NCBI GenBank assembly: GCA_024734495.1 | Contig: JALMQS010000257.1 | Location: forward strand, 124,001-188,000 | Direction of reading: 5' to 3' | Length of the DNA: 64,000 nucleotides | Origin: Forficula auricularia | Taxonomy: Eukaryota; Arthropoda; Insecta; Dermaptera; Forficulidae | Shown here: positions 43,390 through 53,692 of the stretch, piece after piece | Numbering within the stretch: the first letter of the stretch is position 1 | How the letters are laid out: every line of letters begins with the position of its first letter | Position numbers and translations under genes: made by a program | Notes under the pieces: model-generated | The model's database searches: none | What the model was told of the DNA's origin: nothing | Seen by the model: only the letters and a program-made list of their open reading frames with translations

Positions 43390-43592
43390 AGCAGGGCATT
43401 TATTTCCTTATGCCGATGACATAATAGTTAGTATAACTTCAGCAACTCCAGTCAGCCAGCCAGCACACCAACCAACTCTCCCTATTCTATTTCAGTTTTC
43501 TTCTTTCACTTAAGCCGATTTTTCTTAATAAAGAATGCATCTGTGCGATCGCTAATAGGATAAATCTTTATTTATTTATTTATTTATTTTTT
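43390..43592 (+). mobile_element. Possible LINE remnant (YADD motif and TTTA tail)
   Basis: Translation of about 43395-43455 gives HLFPYADDIIVSITSA, resembling the catalytic F-x-YADD region of non-LTR reverse transcriptases. About 120 bases later GGATAAATCTTTATTTATTT begins a simple tail like that at 16590-16616. The rest of the RT is missing. The motif is short, so chance is possible. Confidence 0.35.
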
Positions 43593-43657
43593 CAAAAGCG
43601 GAAATAAAAAAATCATCCTAGAATTTTATTCTATTTTTTTTTTCATTTTCTTTACAG

Positions 43658-43818
43658 CCTCAAATGGTGGTATAATAAAAAAAAATAATCTTAAATCTGA
43701 TGAAGATAAATTAGAATTTCACAAAAATGATTCTTATCTGTACATTCCATTACCAAAATTGGATTTTTTTTTATTTTTTATACATATTTATATGAAGATT
43801 AGCTGGGAATGTCCCTGA
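43658..43818 (+). CDS. Candidate terminal exon of the same model
   Basis: A strong acceptor (pyrimidine-rich run ending TTTCTTTACAG at 43657) opens a frame of 52 codons to a TGA at 43816-43818, reading SNGGIIKKNNLKSDEDKLEF, then HKNDSYLYIPLPKLDFF, a hydrophobic run FFLFFIHIY and a short end. Joined to the exon ending at 43063 the phase is preserved (G plus CC gives Ala). The hydrophobic run may be read-through into non-coding sequence. No known family; function unknown. The 594-base intron holds LINE-like sequence. Confidence 0.3.
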
Positions 43819-43839
43819 ATATATACAGACAAGCAGTAC

Positions 43840-43905
43840 CTGGCGTGCCTGGCACCGCTCGGCCCTCCGGGCTGGTGGCCCTGGCGGGCAGCGTCTCGAG
43901 ATGTG
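43840..43905. repeat. GC-rich block of family F
   Basis: GCTCGGCCCTCCGGGCTGGT and GCGTCTCGAGA match 27240-27285 and, reversed, 59205-59250. Confidence 0.65.
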
Positions 43906-44245
43906 ATTATTAGCTGTCCGTTTATATGTTTTGAAAAAATATTTTTTTGAATAATGAATATTGACCAAAGAAAGATGAAAAAATATCATTAAATGCTTTA
44001 TAAATACTTTATTAGAGCATGCAACCATTTCTCTCAAAGTTCCTGATCGGTTGGAAACCTATTTCTATTTTAATAATACATTTCAATATTTAAATTTATC
44101 TAAAAAGTGTCTCTAAATTAATTATATATAATAATTTTAAAATTAATTTATCTACTAAAATTTCAAATGACCCGCGCAGTAATAAATTAAGAATTAATCT
44201 CATTATCCCATTAAATCATATCTCATTAAAACTTATATTATAAAT

Positions 44246-44279
<34 letters not shown>

Positions 44280-44717
44280 AAAATTAATTTGTCTACTAAA
44301 ATTTTAAGAATTTATATTTTTCTTACATTCAAAAAAAAAATAATAATTTTCTCGGTATGAATTATTTCCAAAAAATTAAATATATATTAATATATAATAT
44401 ATTTAAAATTAATAAATTTGTCTACTAAAATTTCAAATGAGAAATCTAATATTCTAAGCTATATAGAGGAATATATTAATATATAGAGATATTATAGATA
44501 TATAATATAGAGAATAGAGATGTTTTATTTGTAAAATTTGACAATATAACAACTGTCATTGAATATTAGTTGCTTTTTCTCCCACATGTTCACCTTGCCG
44601 CGCCACGAGTACTGTCTGACAATGGCTTTTATATATATAGATATACATCGAATTGATCGTGCTTTCAAAAATACGTTTTCCGGTATATTTTAACAAATAA
44701 TTAATAAGAGGGGATGC
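43906..44717. other. AT-rich sequence with internal repeats
   Basis: TTTGTCTACTAAAATTT occurs at about 44290 and 44418, with a related TTTATCTACTAAAATTT at 44147 and (TA)n tracts near 44250 and 44390. No gene. Confidence 0.5.
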
Positions 44718-44862
44718 CGAGGGGTGAACCGTGACCTAATATCGTGTACACCTACTTCCACTTCCACTTTCATTTCCAAGTAGAAAACAATAGATTATCT
44801 ATTGAATTCCACATAATTCCAAAGACGGTGTACAGCTAATTCCAATCGCGGTTCACCCCTCG
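44718..44862. mobile_element. MITE G, copy 2
   Basis: Ends CGAGGGGTGAACCGTGA and TCGCGGTTCACCCCTCG; 145 bp, no coding capacity. Confidence 0.8.
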
Positions 44863-44924
44863 GGGGATATATTAGAAAACCCAAGACCACTCTCTGCAGC
44901 TAAAACATATAGACTCTTTTAATC

Positions 44925-45020
44925 TAAATTGTTTCAAAATTTGTCATCTTTTACAGGATGCCAAATATACGTGGTTTAAAAAATAATTAATTATTTTATG
45001 TTGATTAATGTCTATTATAA
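44925..45020. repeat. Family A half copy
   Basis: TTTGTCATCTTTTACAGGAT and the following GATTAAT stretch represent one arm. Confidence 0.4.
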
Positions 45021-45265
45021 TTATTAGATTAAAAATTCACAGTTCATTGGACAATGTTTTTTTGATACATCAATCTAGAAAGAAAAAATTCTACTATGTC
45101 TCAAATTATTTTTATCGTTATCTCAACCAATGTTGCTCTAACCAATTGAGTGCTTGAAAAAAGTCTCGAGAGAGACGAAACGTTGTACAAAAATTGAATA
45201 AGAGCTTCAATAAAAAAACATTGTCCAATGAACTGTGAATTTTTAATCTAATAATTAATTATTTA
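45015..45265. mobile_element. TIR element with hammerhead-like motif
   Basis: Inverted ends of about 45 bp: CACAGTTCATTGGACAATG (near 45038) and its complement (near 45223). The interior is not palindromic and carries one plus-strand motif at 45150-45188. Confidence 0.65.
45150..45188 (+). ncRNA. Hammerhead-like motif, core-mutated
   Basis: Stem I GTGC/GTAC (one G-U), stem II GTCTC/GAGAC with loop GAGA, then GAAACGTT. The 5' core reads TTGAAAA instead of CTGANGA, so it is predicted inactive. Confidence 0.5.
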
Positions 45266-45489
45266 AAATCTTGGAATAACACTAAAATATAGAAGTAATA
45301 TAAAATAATAAATATCCTGAAACACTCTATTAACTCTGGAACGCATAATCCAGCCCCGGTCACACCTTTCCTTTCAGAAAAAGTGGTTCCATAAATTACA
45401 AGTTTTTAATATTCCTTCATTAATACATAATAAAAGTATTTTTTAAGATAAAAGATATTAGTTTGCCGATGGTAATAGATTCAAATTTA

Positions 45490-45968
45490 CAAGAAATCAT
45501 AAGTTGGTGTCATCTATTAAATTTGATGGAATGGAATATTTTTAATTATATGTCAGAGGGGTTGTTTTTCACCCCCTCGGGAATCGAACCCAAGTGCCAG
45601 TAACAGCAATCCTGGCCACCTGGCTCACCTGCAGGATGCGAACCTCTCTGACATATGAACACGCGTAAAATATTTTACTCAAAGATTGTTATCTTAATTT
45701 GTTAAATTATATGGCATGGCTACATGTTTAAATTTAGAATCACTATATCGCGAAATTTTACAAATTAAGATAATCTTTGAGTAAAATATTTTACGCGTGT
45801 TCAAATGTCAGAGAGGTTCGCATCCTGCAGGTGAGCCAGGTGGCCCGGATTGCTGTTAATGGCACTAGGGTTCGATTCCCGAGGGGTGAAAAACAACCCC
45901 TCTGACATATAATTAAAAATATTCCATTCCATCGGATTGAATAGATGACACCAACTTATGATTTCTTG
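45490..45968. mobile_element. Palindrome with a tRNA-like module in each arm
   Basis: Arms of about 200 bp (45490-45705 and 45760-45968) are near-perfect inverted repeats. The module in the right arm is on the plus strand, that in the left arm on the minus strand. Ends read CAAGAAATCATAAGTTGG and its complement. Confidence 0.8.
45825..45892 (+). ncRNA. tRNA-like pol III module
   Basis: GTGAGCCAGGTGGCCCGG as a possible A box, then the exact B box GGTTCGATTCC (45869-45879) inside a GGG...CCC hairpin and GAGGGG. A mirror copy lies at about 45566-45640 on the minus strand. No full cloverleaf was recognised. Confidence 0.5.
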
Positions 45969-46089
45969 CTATTTTTTAAGGATTTTTCTATATAAAAAAA
46001 ATTATATACCTAATTTTTTCTTGGGACCATTTTACAAACACAAAGTCACAAGATGGGCCTCCCAGACCCGTGTTTTTCTGTGTATTAAA

Positions 46090-46440
46090 ACAGTAAAAAC
46101 AGTAAAAAATATTGAAATATTATTTATTTTTATCAATCTTGATATAAATTAATAAATAAAATAAATATAAATATTTAAAAATGAATTATAAACCAATAAA
46201 CCTCTATTGGCCTTAACAGGCCCGGCTCGTGACTATGTGTGAAATTTTTCTTTTTTTTTTTTAAATTTAGATCGAAATATAGTAAAAAAAAGTATTGATT
46301 TATTATTTATTTTTATAAATCTTGTTATAAATTAATAGAAAAACATGAATATAAAAATTGAAAAATGTGTTATAAACCAATTAAACAAATTAGTGGGCCT
46401 GACAAGCCCGGCTCGCAACTTTGTGCTTGAGAAAAAGTTT
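46090..46440. repeat. Diverged 180-bp tandem duplication
   Basis: GGCCTTAACAGGCCCGGCTC (about 46210) and GGGCCTGACAAGCCCGGCTC (46395) each follow TTATAAACCAATTAAAC-like sequence. Confidence 0.6.
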
Positions 46441-46513
46441 GTGCGTTCTAGGTTTAAATCTGTAAAATAAAATTTCATCTTAAAAATGGCATTTAGAATG
46501 TTCAATTCTATTA

Positions 46514-46695
46514 AATTAGCGAGTTTCTATTCAGAGACTTTAATTAATTAATTATTTAAAATTTTATTTTTAAATTATAATTAGCAACTACCTGTTATCT
46601 GTATGATATACCATATATATTTGTCATCTTTAGCTGGTTGTCAATTATAATTTCAAAAATTATTAACTATTAATTAAAAATCGTTTATTAAAATC
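46514..46695. repeat. Family A copy
   Basis: AAATTAGCGAGTTTCTATTC, AGCAACTACCTGTTA and AAAATCCCGTAAATAG mark left arm, core and right arm. Confidence 0.65.
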
Positions 46696-46867
46696 CCGTA
46701 AATAGATTAAAACAAAATAGGGTTTGTAAAATTTCAACTCTTCACTTTATATCTTTGAAGAATTCGACTTAACCAATGGTATTTATTTGTAATGTAGCCA
46801 ACCGTGCAGCCCTACTAAAATGTCCATGTTTATGATAATTAATTGTAATATAAATGTGTCATTATTT

Positions 46868-47620
46868 TAATCGAATGTTTTCTACATTTGATTCAATCGC
46901 GAATCAAATGTAGGTGATTTTTGTCAAATATTGAGTGAAAATAATATCTGAACTTATATATTTCTAACTTGAAATAATGATGTTAAATAAATTTATAATT
47001 TTTCTCATTAAAATATCAAAGAATAATTGATACGTCAACGAGAATTATTTTGACCGCGCTTATTTGAAAAATATATTTATCGCGAGACTACTGCGGATGA
47101 CGCTATTGGAGTCTGCGGAGTCTTAAGTCTGGACCAAGAGAGAAAAAGATGTGATCGATTTAGCTACAATCCAACGTCATTTCGCGTATAGCCCGCTAGA
47201 CATTCGGATGGATCACCAAGTGAATTTGAAATCTCAGATGTTATATATTCGATCTTCCAGTCCAGAGCTCTTGATCTATTAGCATGTATGTTAGATGCTT
47301 GCCATTAATTAATCGAATGTTTTCTACATTTGATTCAATCGCGAATCAAATGTAGGGAATTTTTGTCAAATATTGAATGAAAATAATATCTGAACTTATA
47401 TATTTCTAACTTGAAATAATGATGTTAAATAAATTTATAATTTTTCTCATTAATATATCAACTTAAGACTCCGCAGACTCCAATAGCGTCATCCGCAGTA
47501 GTCTCGCGATAAATATCTTTTTCAAATAAGCGCGGTCAAAATAATTCTCGTTCATGTATCAATTATTCTTTGATATATTAATGAGAAAAATTATAAATTT
47601 ATTTAACGTCATTATTTTAG
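46868..47620. repeat. Composite of direct and inverted repeats
   Basis: 46868-47025 recurs directly at 47312-47455, and 46955-47125 recurs inverted at 47455-47610. Each direct copy contains CTACATTTGATTCAATCGCG followed by its partial complement. The unpaired centre (47126-47310) is a unique, GC-richer stretch. Confidence 0.75.
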
Positions 47621-48047
47621 TACTACTGAAGATATTCTAGCAATGGTGACCGAAACTGTTTAGAAATGTATCAAAATAAATATTAAACATTTTTTCTGTT
47701 ATTTTATTTATTATTTCTGTGATTTAATAACCCTTGAAGAATTGAAGAAAATATAATATATTAACAACAAGTTTTTGGAAGAATAAATTAAAAAAATTAA
47801 GATGAATAAATTTTACCTTTAAGAACTCGATCGGAGAATTTTCGGAATATGAAAAAAATGTTAATTTTTCATCTGTATATATATGTGTGTGTGTGTGTGT
47901 GTGTTTGCGTTGGCAATCTTATATCATCACTGAGTAAATGCCACTAATAAGGGACACGAAATAACACATTCTCCGTGGCCTAGTCATCATCATCAAAAAC
48001 AAATCTACTCGGAAGTAGATTATACAACACCGGAAGAACATTTTGAC

Positions 48048-48101
<54 letters not shown>

Positions 48102-48180
48102 GGTATGTATAGACGTATACAGAGAGAGATAAATAAAAAACAGGTTGGTAATTGGATGTAAACACCTCACTCACTTTTTT
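47621..48180. other. Simple repeats
   Basis: (TG)n at about 47886-47903 and (TA)n at about 48053-48092. Open frames over them are repeat artefacts. A weak CTGAAGA...GAAAC pair near 47629-47656 has no convincing stem II. Confidence 0.6.
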
Positions 48181-48640
48181 ATTTATGGATGAAATAAAAT
48201 CAGAGAGAGTGACTGAGCTGAATGGCTGGCCACGAGATAGCTTACATTCCTCAGGGGAAGGTTAATCAAACGGCTAATTAAAATGGATTAAAGAGAACTA
48301 CGAAAAAGATTAGAACATTCCTTACAGAGCTACGGCACCGGACGATTTTGGAAGAACCCGGCCGAGTATTCAGGTCAATTAGGTTATTATTAGAATTGAA
48401 ATCTAAAATTGGAGAAAACCCCATTTTTTCATAGGGTTCCGATACCCATGATTACACTGATGAATAAAAAGTCGTAGTAAGTTCGTTCTGGTATCACAAT
48501 ATCGTAATTATAAAATAAAGCACCTAAGATTTTGGCCTTAACTTGCAATTCAAAAATGCATAAAATTAAAAAATCTCTGTGTCTCATCCATATAAATTCA
48601 CGAGAGAAGTGAAACTTCTCTAGCCAATTGCTACACTTGT
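48181..48640. other. No recognised gene
   Basis: The stretch 48200-48380 is unique and moderately GC-rich; a variant of the GGGTTCCG motif lies near 48436. Confidence 0.4.
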
Positions 48641-49110
48641 GTGATTTAAATAAAAATTCAAATTTTAATCAAAATAATCACAAAAATAAAAGCTTCAACA
48701 GCTTCATTTTACTAAATAGCTCTCTCACATTGTTCTTTTAAAGAGAGATAAATGTTATAAAAATTAAAGCTAATTTTACTTAAAAAGATTTTTACAGGGA
48801 TATCTATCTCATAGTCCAGGGGTTCCCAAACTTTTCCGAGTCGCGGCGCCCTTTTTCAATTAAAATTTTTTCATGGCGCCCCACTGTAAGCAAAAGCATA
48901 TCTAAAATTTGAATTTTTATTTAAATCACACATAATTTAATTATAATTATTTATTGAACACGGACAAATAATATCATATTCGTGTTCAATAAATAATTAC
49001 AATTAATTATGTATGATTTAAATAAAAATTCAAATTTTAATCAAATTAATCACAAAAATAAAAGCTTCAACGGCTTCATTATACTAAAAAGTATGTCTAA
49101 TCGTAAGTAA
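48641..49110. repeat. Inverted-repeat family with ATTGAACACG loop
   Basis: TGATTTAAATAAAAATTCAA and CACAAAAATAAAAGCTTCAA occur at 48642-48720 and 49014-49090. Together with 48905-48945 the second copy forms a hairpin. Related units are at 49598-49830 and 52168-52296. Confidence 0.65.
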
Positions 49111-49243
49111 GAGATAAAAATAAATAATAAATAAATTTTTAGCTTATCACTTTGTTGTCTAATTGGGTCAAATGTCTTGTTTCAATTAATTATGAAACTT
49201 CGCGGCGCACCTGTGAAGAGGCCGTAGCCCACAGTTTGGGAAC
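48817..49243. mobile_element. Decayed hAT-like element
   Basis: Left end CAGGGGTTCCCAAACTTTT; right side GCCCACAGTTTGGGAACA, whose last bases have decayed. GCGGCGCCC and CGCGGCGCACC patches are near the ends. An inverted-repeat unit is nested within it. No target duplication could be shown. Confidence 0.55.
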
Positions 49244-49597
49244 ATATGTAAAAAAATATTTTTTATTTTTAAGCCTAAAAAAATTCAATTCTCCACATAA
49301 ATCTATATAAAATTTCTTTCTAATTTTTATCTTAATTATTTTACAACCTGCAATGCTCTGATAGACGGTTAGACAGGTAGATATTAATAGTGTGCCGTTT
49401 TACTTTTGAACGGAACCCAAAAAATTATAAAAAATCACTAACATTTGCCGAAAAGGTACGCACTGTTTTTCACTTTTTTTTCCAATTTATTATATTATAA
49501 TATTAATTATTATTAATACCTATTATTATTAATTTTAGGAACATTATAAATTATATTATATATATTTATAATATTAACTTATCAAAATTTTATTAGT

Positions 49598-49830
49598 AAT
49601 GAAGCTGTTAAAGCTTTTATTTTTGTGATTAATTTGAATTTTTATTTAAATCACATATAATTAATTATAATTATTTATTTAAATCACACATAATTAAATA
49701 TAATTATTTATTGAACACGAATAAATAATACAATATAACTACCGTTATAACTACCAGTTATATTGTATTATTCGTTCGTGTTCAATAAATAATTATAATT
49801 AATTATGTGTGATTTAAATAAAAATTCAAA
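49598..49830. repeat. Palindromic unit of the ATTGAACACG family
   Basis: Centred near 49742, with GTTATATTGTATTATTCG on the right mirrored on the left. The left side carries an extra partial duplication. Confidence 0.65.
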
Positions 49831-49851
49831 TATCAAAATTTATTTTAAAAG

Positions 49852-50313
49852 AGAAAGAATTCAATCAATCTTTTTCGAACAATTCTAAGATTTTAGTAGA
49901 AATATTATTAAATTGCGATATCAGAGAGGATTCATCTCAAGTCGAACCTGAGAACTAACATGCTATTCAGGCAGTCAGCTCACACCCTCGAGACAAAAAC
50001 CTCTCTCTGAATCGCAATATATGATAGATATAAGCACAGAAATTTTTTACTCCATTCTTCTATAATGAAAATTTTAAAATTTAGCTTAATTTCCGATATA
50101 AGCACAGAAATTTTTTACTCCATTCTTCTATAACGGAAATTAAAAAGAGGTTTTTGTCTCGAGGGTGTGAGCTGACTGCCCGGATAGTATGTTAGTTCTC
50201 AGGTTCGACTCCTGAGGGGATGAATCCTCTCTGATATCGCAATTTAATAATATTTCTACTAAAATCTTCGAATTTGTCCGAAAAATATTGATTGAATTCT
50301 TTCTCTTTTGAAA
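49852..50313. mobile_element. Palindrome with a tRNA-like module in each arm
   Basis: Arms 49852-50014 and 50140-50313 share GAGGGTGTGAGCTGACTGCC and GTCTCGAGGG segments. The central spacer has the direct repeat GATATAAGCACAGAAATTTT. B-box modules are at 49936-49950 (minus) and 50200-50212 (plus). Confidence 0.8.
50165..50225 (+). ncRNA. tRNA-like pol III module
   Basis: GTGAGCTGACTGCCCGG, then CTCAGGTTCGACTCCTGAG (a canonical B box within a hairpin) and GGGG. Its layout parallels that at 45825-45892. Confidence 0.5.
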
Positions 50314-51519
50314 TACATCTTGGTTAATCTGAACCCGAGCTGATTTTTTGAAAAATCTTCCAACTATTTTCAAAAAAAAAAGATGCTCAAAACTTTAGTT
50401 TTATATCAAAATTTATATTAAAATATTATTTCATTGCAAGCTTTAGAAAAACTATTCTAAATAAATTCCTGCAAATAGTTCATGTTTTAACATACAATAA
50501 ATAAAGCTGAAAAGAAAATACATTTTATAATATTCGAATTTAAATGGTGATAAATCTTTGGAATCTCCATTTCTGCATCAATATGATACAATTTAATTTG
50601 ATTAAATTATATTACATGTGGGTAAAACCCTCAAATTCTGAATTCAATGAATTATATTCTATAAGATTTAATATTTTTTTATCAGTTATATTAAATCTGA
50701 AAGATTAAATAAAAATTAGAAGGTATTGGAAAATCTTTCTTTTGACCTAGAAAGAAATAAAGAGAGAGAGAGAGAGATTTTAAGTTAATTTCAAAGAATC
50801 AGATTAAAAGTAAAATCAGAAAAAACAACAACTGTTGTTAATCTTGAATTGTGATCAGAAGAAAAGGGACACCCCCCCCCCCCCTATTAAATTCAGTTAT
50901 TCATGACAAGAAAGGATTTCTTTTGGTTTTAGCCTGGGTAAAAAGCCATTCTCAAATTGGATTAAGAAATATAGTACCTAATATTTTCAAAACTCGGTAC
51001 ACACTTTTTTCTTTATATACAATTTCAAATAACATTTTCAATAGAGAAATAACTTTTTTTAATATCATTTTTTCTCACTCTAAACTAAATCTTAACTTGA
51101 AATTATAGTCCAGGCAAATTACGTGAAAAAAGGTCATTTACAGGAATTATCTCAAGTTAAAGATTTTATTGCTGGAATACCTTTATTGGTTCTCCAATAT
51201 TATTACCCTAAGTTTTCCCCCGAAATCTGAATAGTGGAATTTCCGCTGTGCGCCTCAAAATGAGCAAATTTCGCGGGGTTTTCAGTTTTTCTTGAATAGC
51301 TCTAAAACAACTTATCAAATCAAAAAGTTATCTATTGGATAAATTAAAGCTCTTTAAATTCCACGTAAAATAATAACAATTTCATTCGTTTCGATTCAGT
51401 AGAACCGGTACTGTCAAAAATACCACGTTTTCCTATTTTTTCAAAAATTGGTACTTTTTGTCTAAAAAATGGCTTTTCGGTGTGGACCCCATTTTTCATT
51501 GAAAATATTGTTGATTGAC
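50314..51519. other. No recognised gene
   Basis: Contains (GA)n near 50761-50778 and a C-run near 50872-50884. The stretch 51110-51480 is unique sequence with no supported open frame. Confidence 0.45.
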
Positions 51520-51763
51520 TCATAAAGAGAAATCATTGAGGTTGTCCTTTGCTTGATGCAAATCAGCGTATTATCCATATTTATACTATATATAATTTAT
51601 TTGTTTGAGGTTCTAGTATTGAAGGTTTGACCTACATCATCAGTCTGGATTCAAATACCCAATTGAATATAGAAAAATTCGTTTTGTTGTTATAGCAAGC
51701 CAATCGTTTGTTATGTGGATTGCTTGATATAACAATAAAACGAATTTTTCTATATTCAATGGG
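51520..51763. mobile_element. Foldback with 45-bp arms, preceded by a family X-prime fragment
   Basis: AATATAGAAAAATTCGTTTT (about 51670) and its complement (about 51735-51758) form the stem. GTCCTTTGCTTGATGCAAAT near 51545 is a family X-prime end. Confidence 0.6.
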
Positions 51764-52167
51764 ATAATTGAGCCCGCGAAAGATAACAGATAAAATATTC
51801 CTAATTAAAAATCAAACAAATAAATTCTATATATACATATTTATATTTGGTATAAATATGTATATTATACTGATTGTCGTTGATTTCTTTATATTATTTT
51901 TTACTCTAACTTACGATCTAAAGTCTGGGAGGTGTAAAAAGTTATAAAATAATAGCTTTTTTGTTCAGGGAGAATGTCGTTGGTTCGAGGTGAAACTATA
52001 TTTATAAAATAAAAAATTAAATTACTATAGGTAGGTTTCACAAATAAAATAAATATTTCTTATGAGTAAGACTCATTATATATTTCAGATAACGAGTCCA
52101 TCTTCAGGAATTTAAATCATATAGGTATATTAGCTAAGTATCCCTTAAAGCTTATTTGTGATTGAAT
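51764..52167. other. AT-rich; doubtful hammerhead-like motif
   Basis: Minus-strand CCTGAAGATGGACTCG followed by CTGAAAT near 52115-52085 recalls the motif at 1998-2040, but stem II pairs poorly. Nothing else was recognised. Confidence 0.3.
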
Positions 52168-52296
52168 TTATAGAAGGTTATATTTTAATTAAAATCACAC
52201 AACATTAATTATAACTAAAATATTTATTGAACACAACAATAAATAGTTATAAAATTAATGTTGTGTGATTTTAATTAAAATTTAACCTTCTCTATA
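52168..52296. repeat. Hairpin of the ATTGAACAC family
   Basis: Arms of about 60 bp (AAAATCACACAACATTAAT and its complement) around 52231. Confidence 0.75.
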
Positions 52297-52309
52297 ATAA
52301 TATATGAAA

Positions 52310-52679
52310 ACTACACGGAAAGGACACGGGTTAAGTCGTTTTTTATCAAGAATGAGTTTATAACGAATTCTAATGGCTAGCAATCGTCACTACAGGCAAA
52401 TTGAAATTACTTTCAAATAACACCACGGTAAATCACAGAGATACAGGGGGTTTTTATTTTTAATACAAACGGAAAGAACGTACCAAAGTCCTTGCCTTTT
52501 TCATAATTTAACTTTATATAGAACTTTATAAGAAGTAAATTTAGCATCATAATTATATTGCATTATATATCAATTAGAGTTGTTTTAAGTATTTATTTAT
52601 TTATTTTTTAATTGAAAGTTTAAATTTGCTCACCAGAAAAATTTACGAAATGTGACTTAGCCCGTTCTTTCCGTGTAGT
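52310..52679. mobile_element. 370-bp MITE with ACTACACGGAAAG ends
   Basis: Inverted ends ACTACACGGAAAGGAC and, on the other strand, ACTACACGGAAAGAAC, with similarity continuing to about 28 bp. No target duplication was evident. Confidence 0.65.
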
Positions 52680-53271
52680 CTTCTTATATAAGAATATCGG
52701 AATACTTAGATATGTTATTATTAGAGCACAAACTCTTAAAATGATGAAACCACAGATTCGTTTAAATGCCAGTAAAATAGGGCTTATTGCCAAAGAAAAT
52801 AAATAAATAAATAATTCATTGATGAGTTTATTCGATTTAGGTGACGTGATGATAAATTTGAATTGCTTTTGGCATGGCCTCGAGGCAAGGACGTTTGTCT
52901 GTCTGTCTGTTTGTCTGTTTGTCTCACTCGGCGCAGTCTAGTTAGCCAAACGTCACGTGACCAGTGTGGTTCATTTATTGCAACCACCAACATTGCAGCC
53001 TCTTTTATAAAAGGAACAAAATATTACCACAATCAATCAATATTATGGATCATTTACGATTTTACGTATATCGGTTCCTAGGTATATACAGGGTGATTCA
53101 CAACGAATACAAAACAATTTTCGGAAGATTATTTTAAGCAAAAAATGCATTTCTATTACATAAGTACAGTTTATCAAAAATTTTTTTAGTTGAGGGTGAA
53201 TAGTGGAATAGTCTTTCCCTGATTTCAAAAACTATTATTCGGAGACATTTATGGCAAGGAAAGGGTATCTG
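52680..53271. other. No recognised gene
   Basis: Includes a CTGTCTGTCTGT run at about 52898 and a TATACAGGGTGATTCA motif at about 53085 that resembles transposon ends, without a partner. Confidence 0.4.
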
Positions 53272-53512
53272 CTAGGGTTGCCAACGCTGTAGAAAGAAAT
53301 TCCGGGAGTTAGGCAAAAAAAGTAAAAAATTACCTGAAAATATTTTTTATTCGATAAAAATAACTGATAACAATACAACGCAGTATCAGTTTACATTTAA
53401 TAGTTTTGGCAAAGAATGTTAAACTAAAAATTGAGGGAGCTGGGGGACTTTCAAAATTTGGGGGGTAGATTCAGGGAGAATCCCGGAATTCCGGGAGGAT
53501 TGGCAACCCTAG
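53272..53512. mobile_element. MITE with 13-bp perfect TIRs
   Basis: CTAGGGTTGCCAA (53272-53284) and TTGGCAACCCTAG (53500-53512). Subterminal ATTCCGGGA / TCCCGGAATTCCGGGA motifs are also paired. 241 bp, no coding capacity. Confidence 0.75.
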
Positions 53513-53563
53513 TAACTACAATAATCAGGTTTTTTATGAACACCACTTGACTTAGTAAACTTC

Positions 53564-53692
53564 CGAGGGGTGATCCGCGATTGGAATTAGGTGTACACGT
53601 CTTTGGAATTATGTGGAATTATTTTGGAATTCATTAGATAATGCCCCTTCATCTATTGTCTTCTACTTGGAAATGAAAGTGGAAGTGGAAAT
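53564..53692. mobile_element. MITE G, truncated copy 3
   Basis: Begins CGAGGGGTGATCCGCGA and lacks the opposite end. Confidence 0.65.

Noticed and set aside
47629..47656. Additional hammerhead motif (CTGAAGA ... GAAAC)
   Set aside because: No convincing stem II or stem I between the two core halves.
47919..48174. Two minus-strand frames of 64-83 codons
   Set aside because: They are mostly translated (TA)n microsatellite.
51627..51660. Hammerhead-like CTGATGATG on the minus strand
   Set aside because: No GAAA follows a stem, and flanks do not pair.
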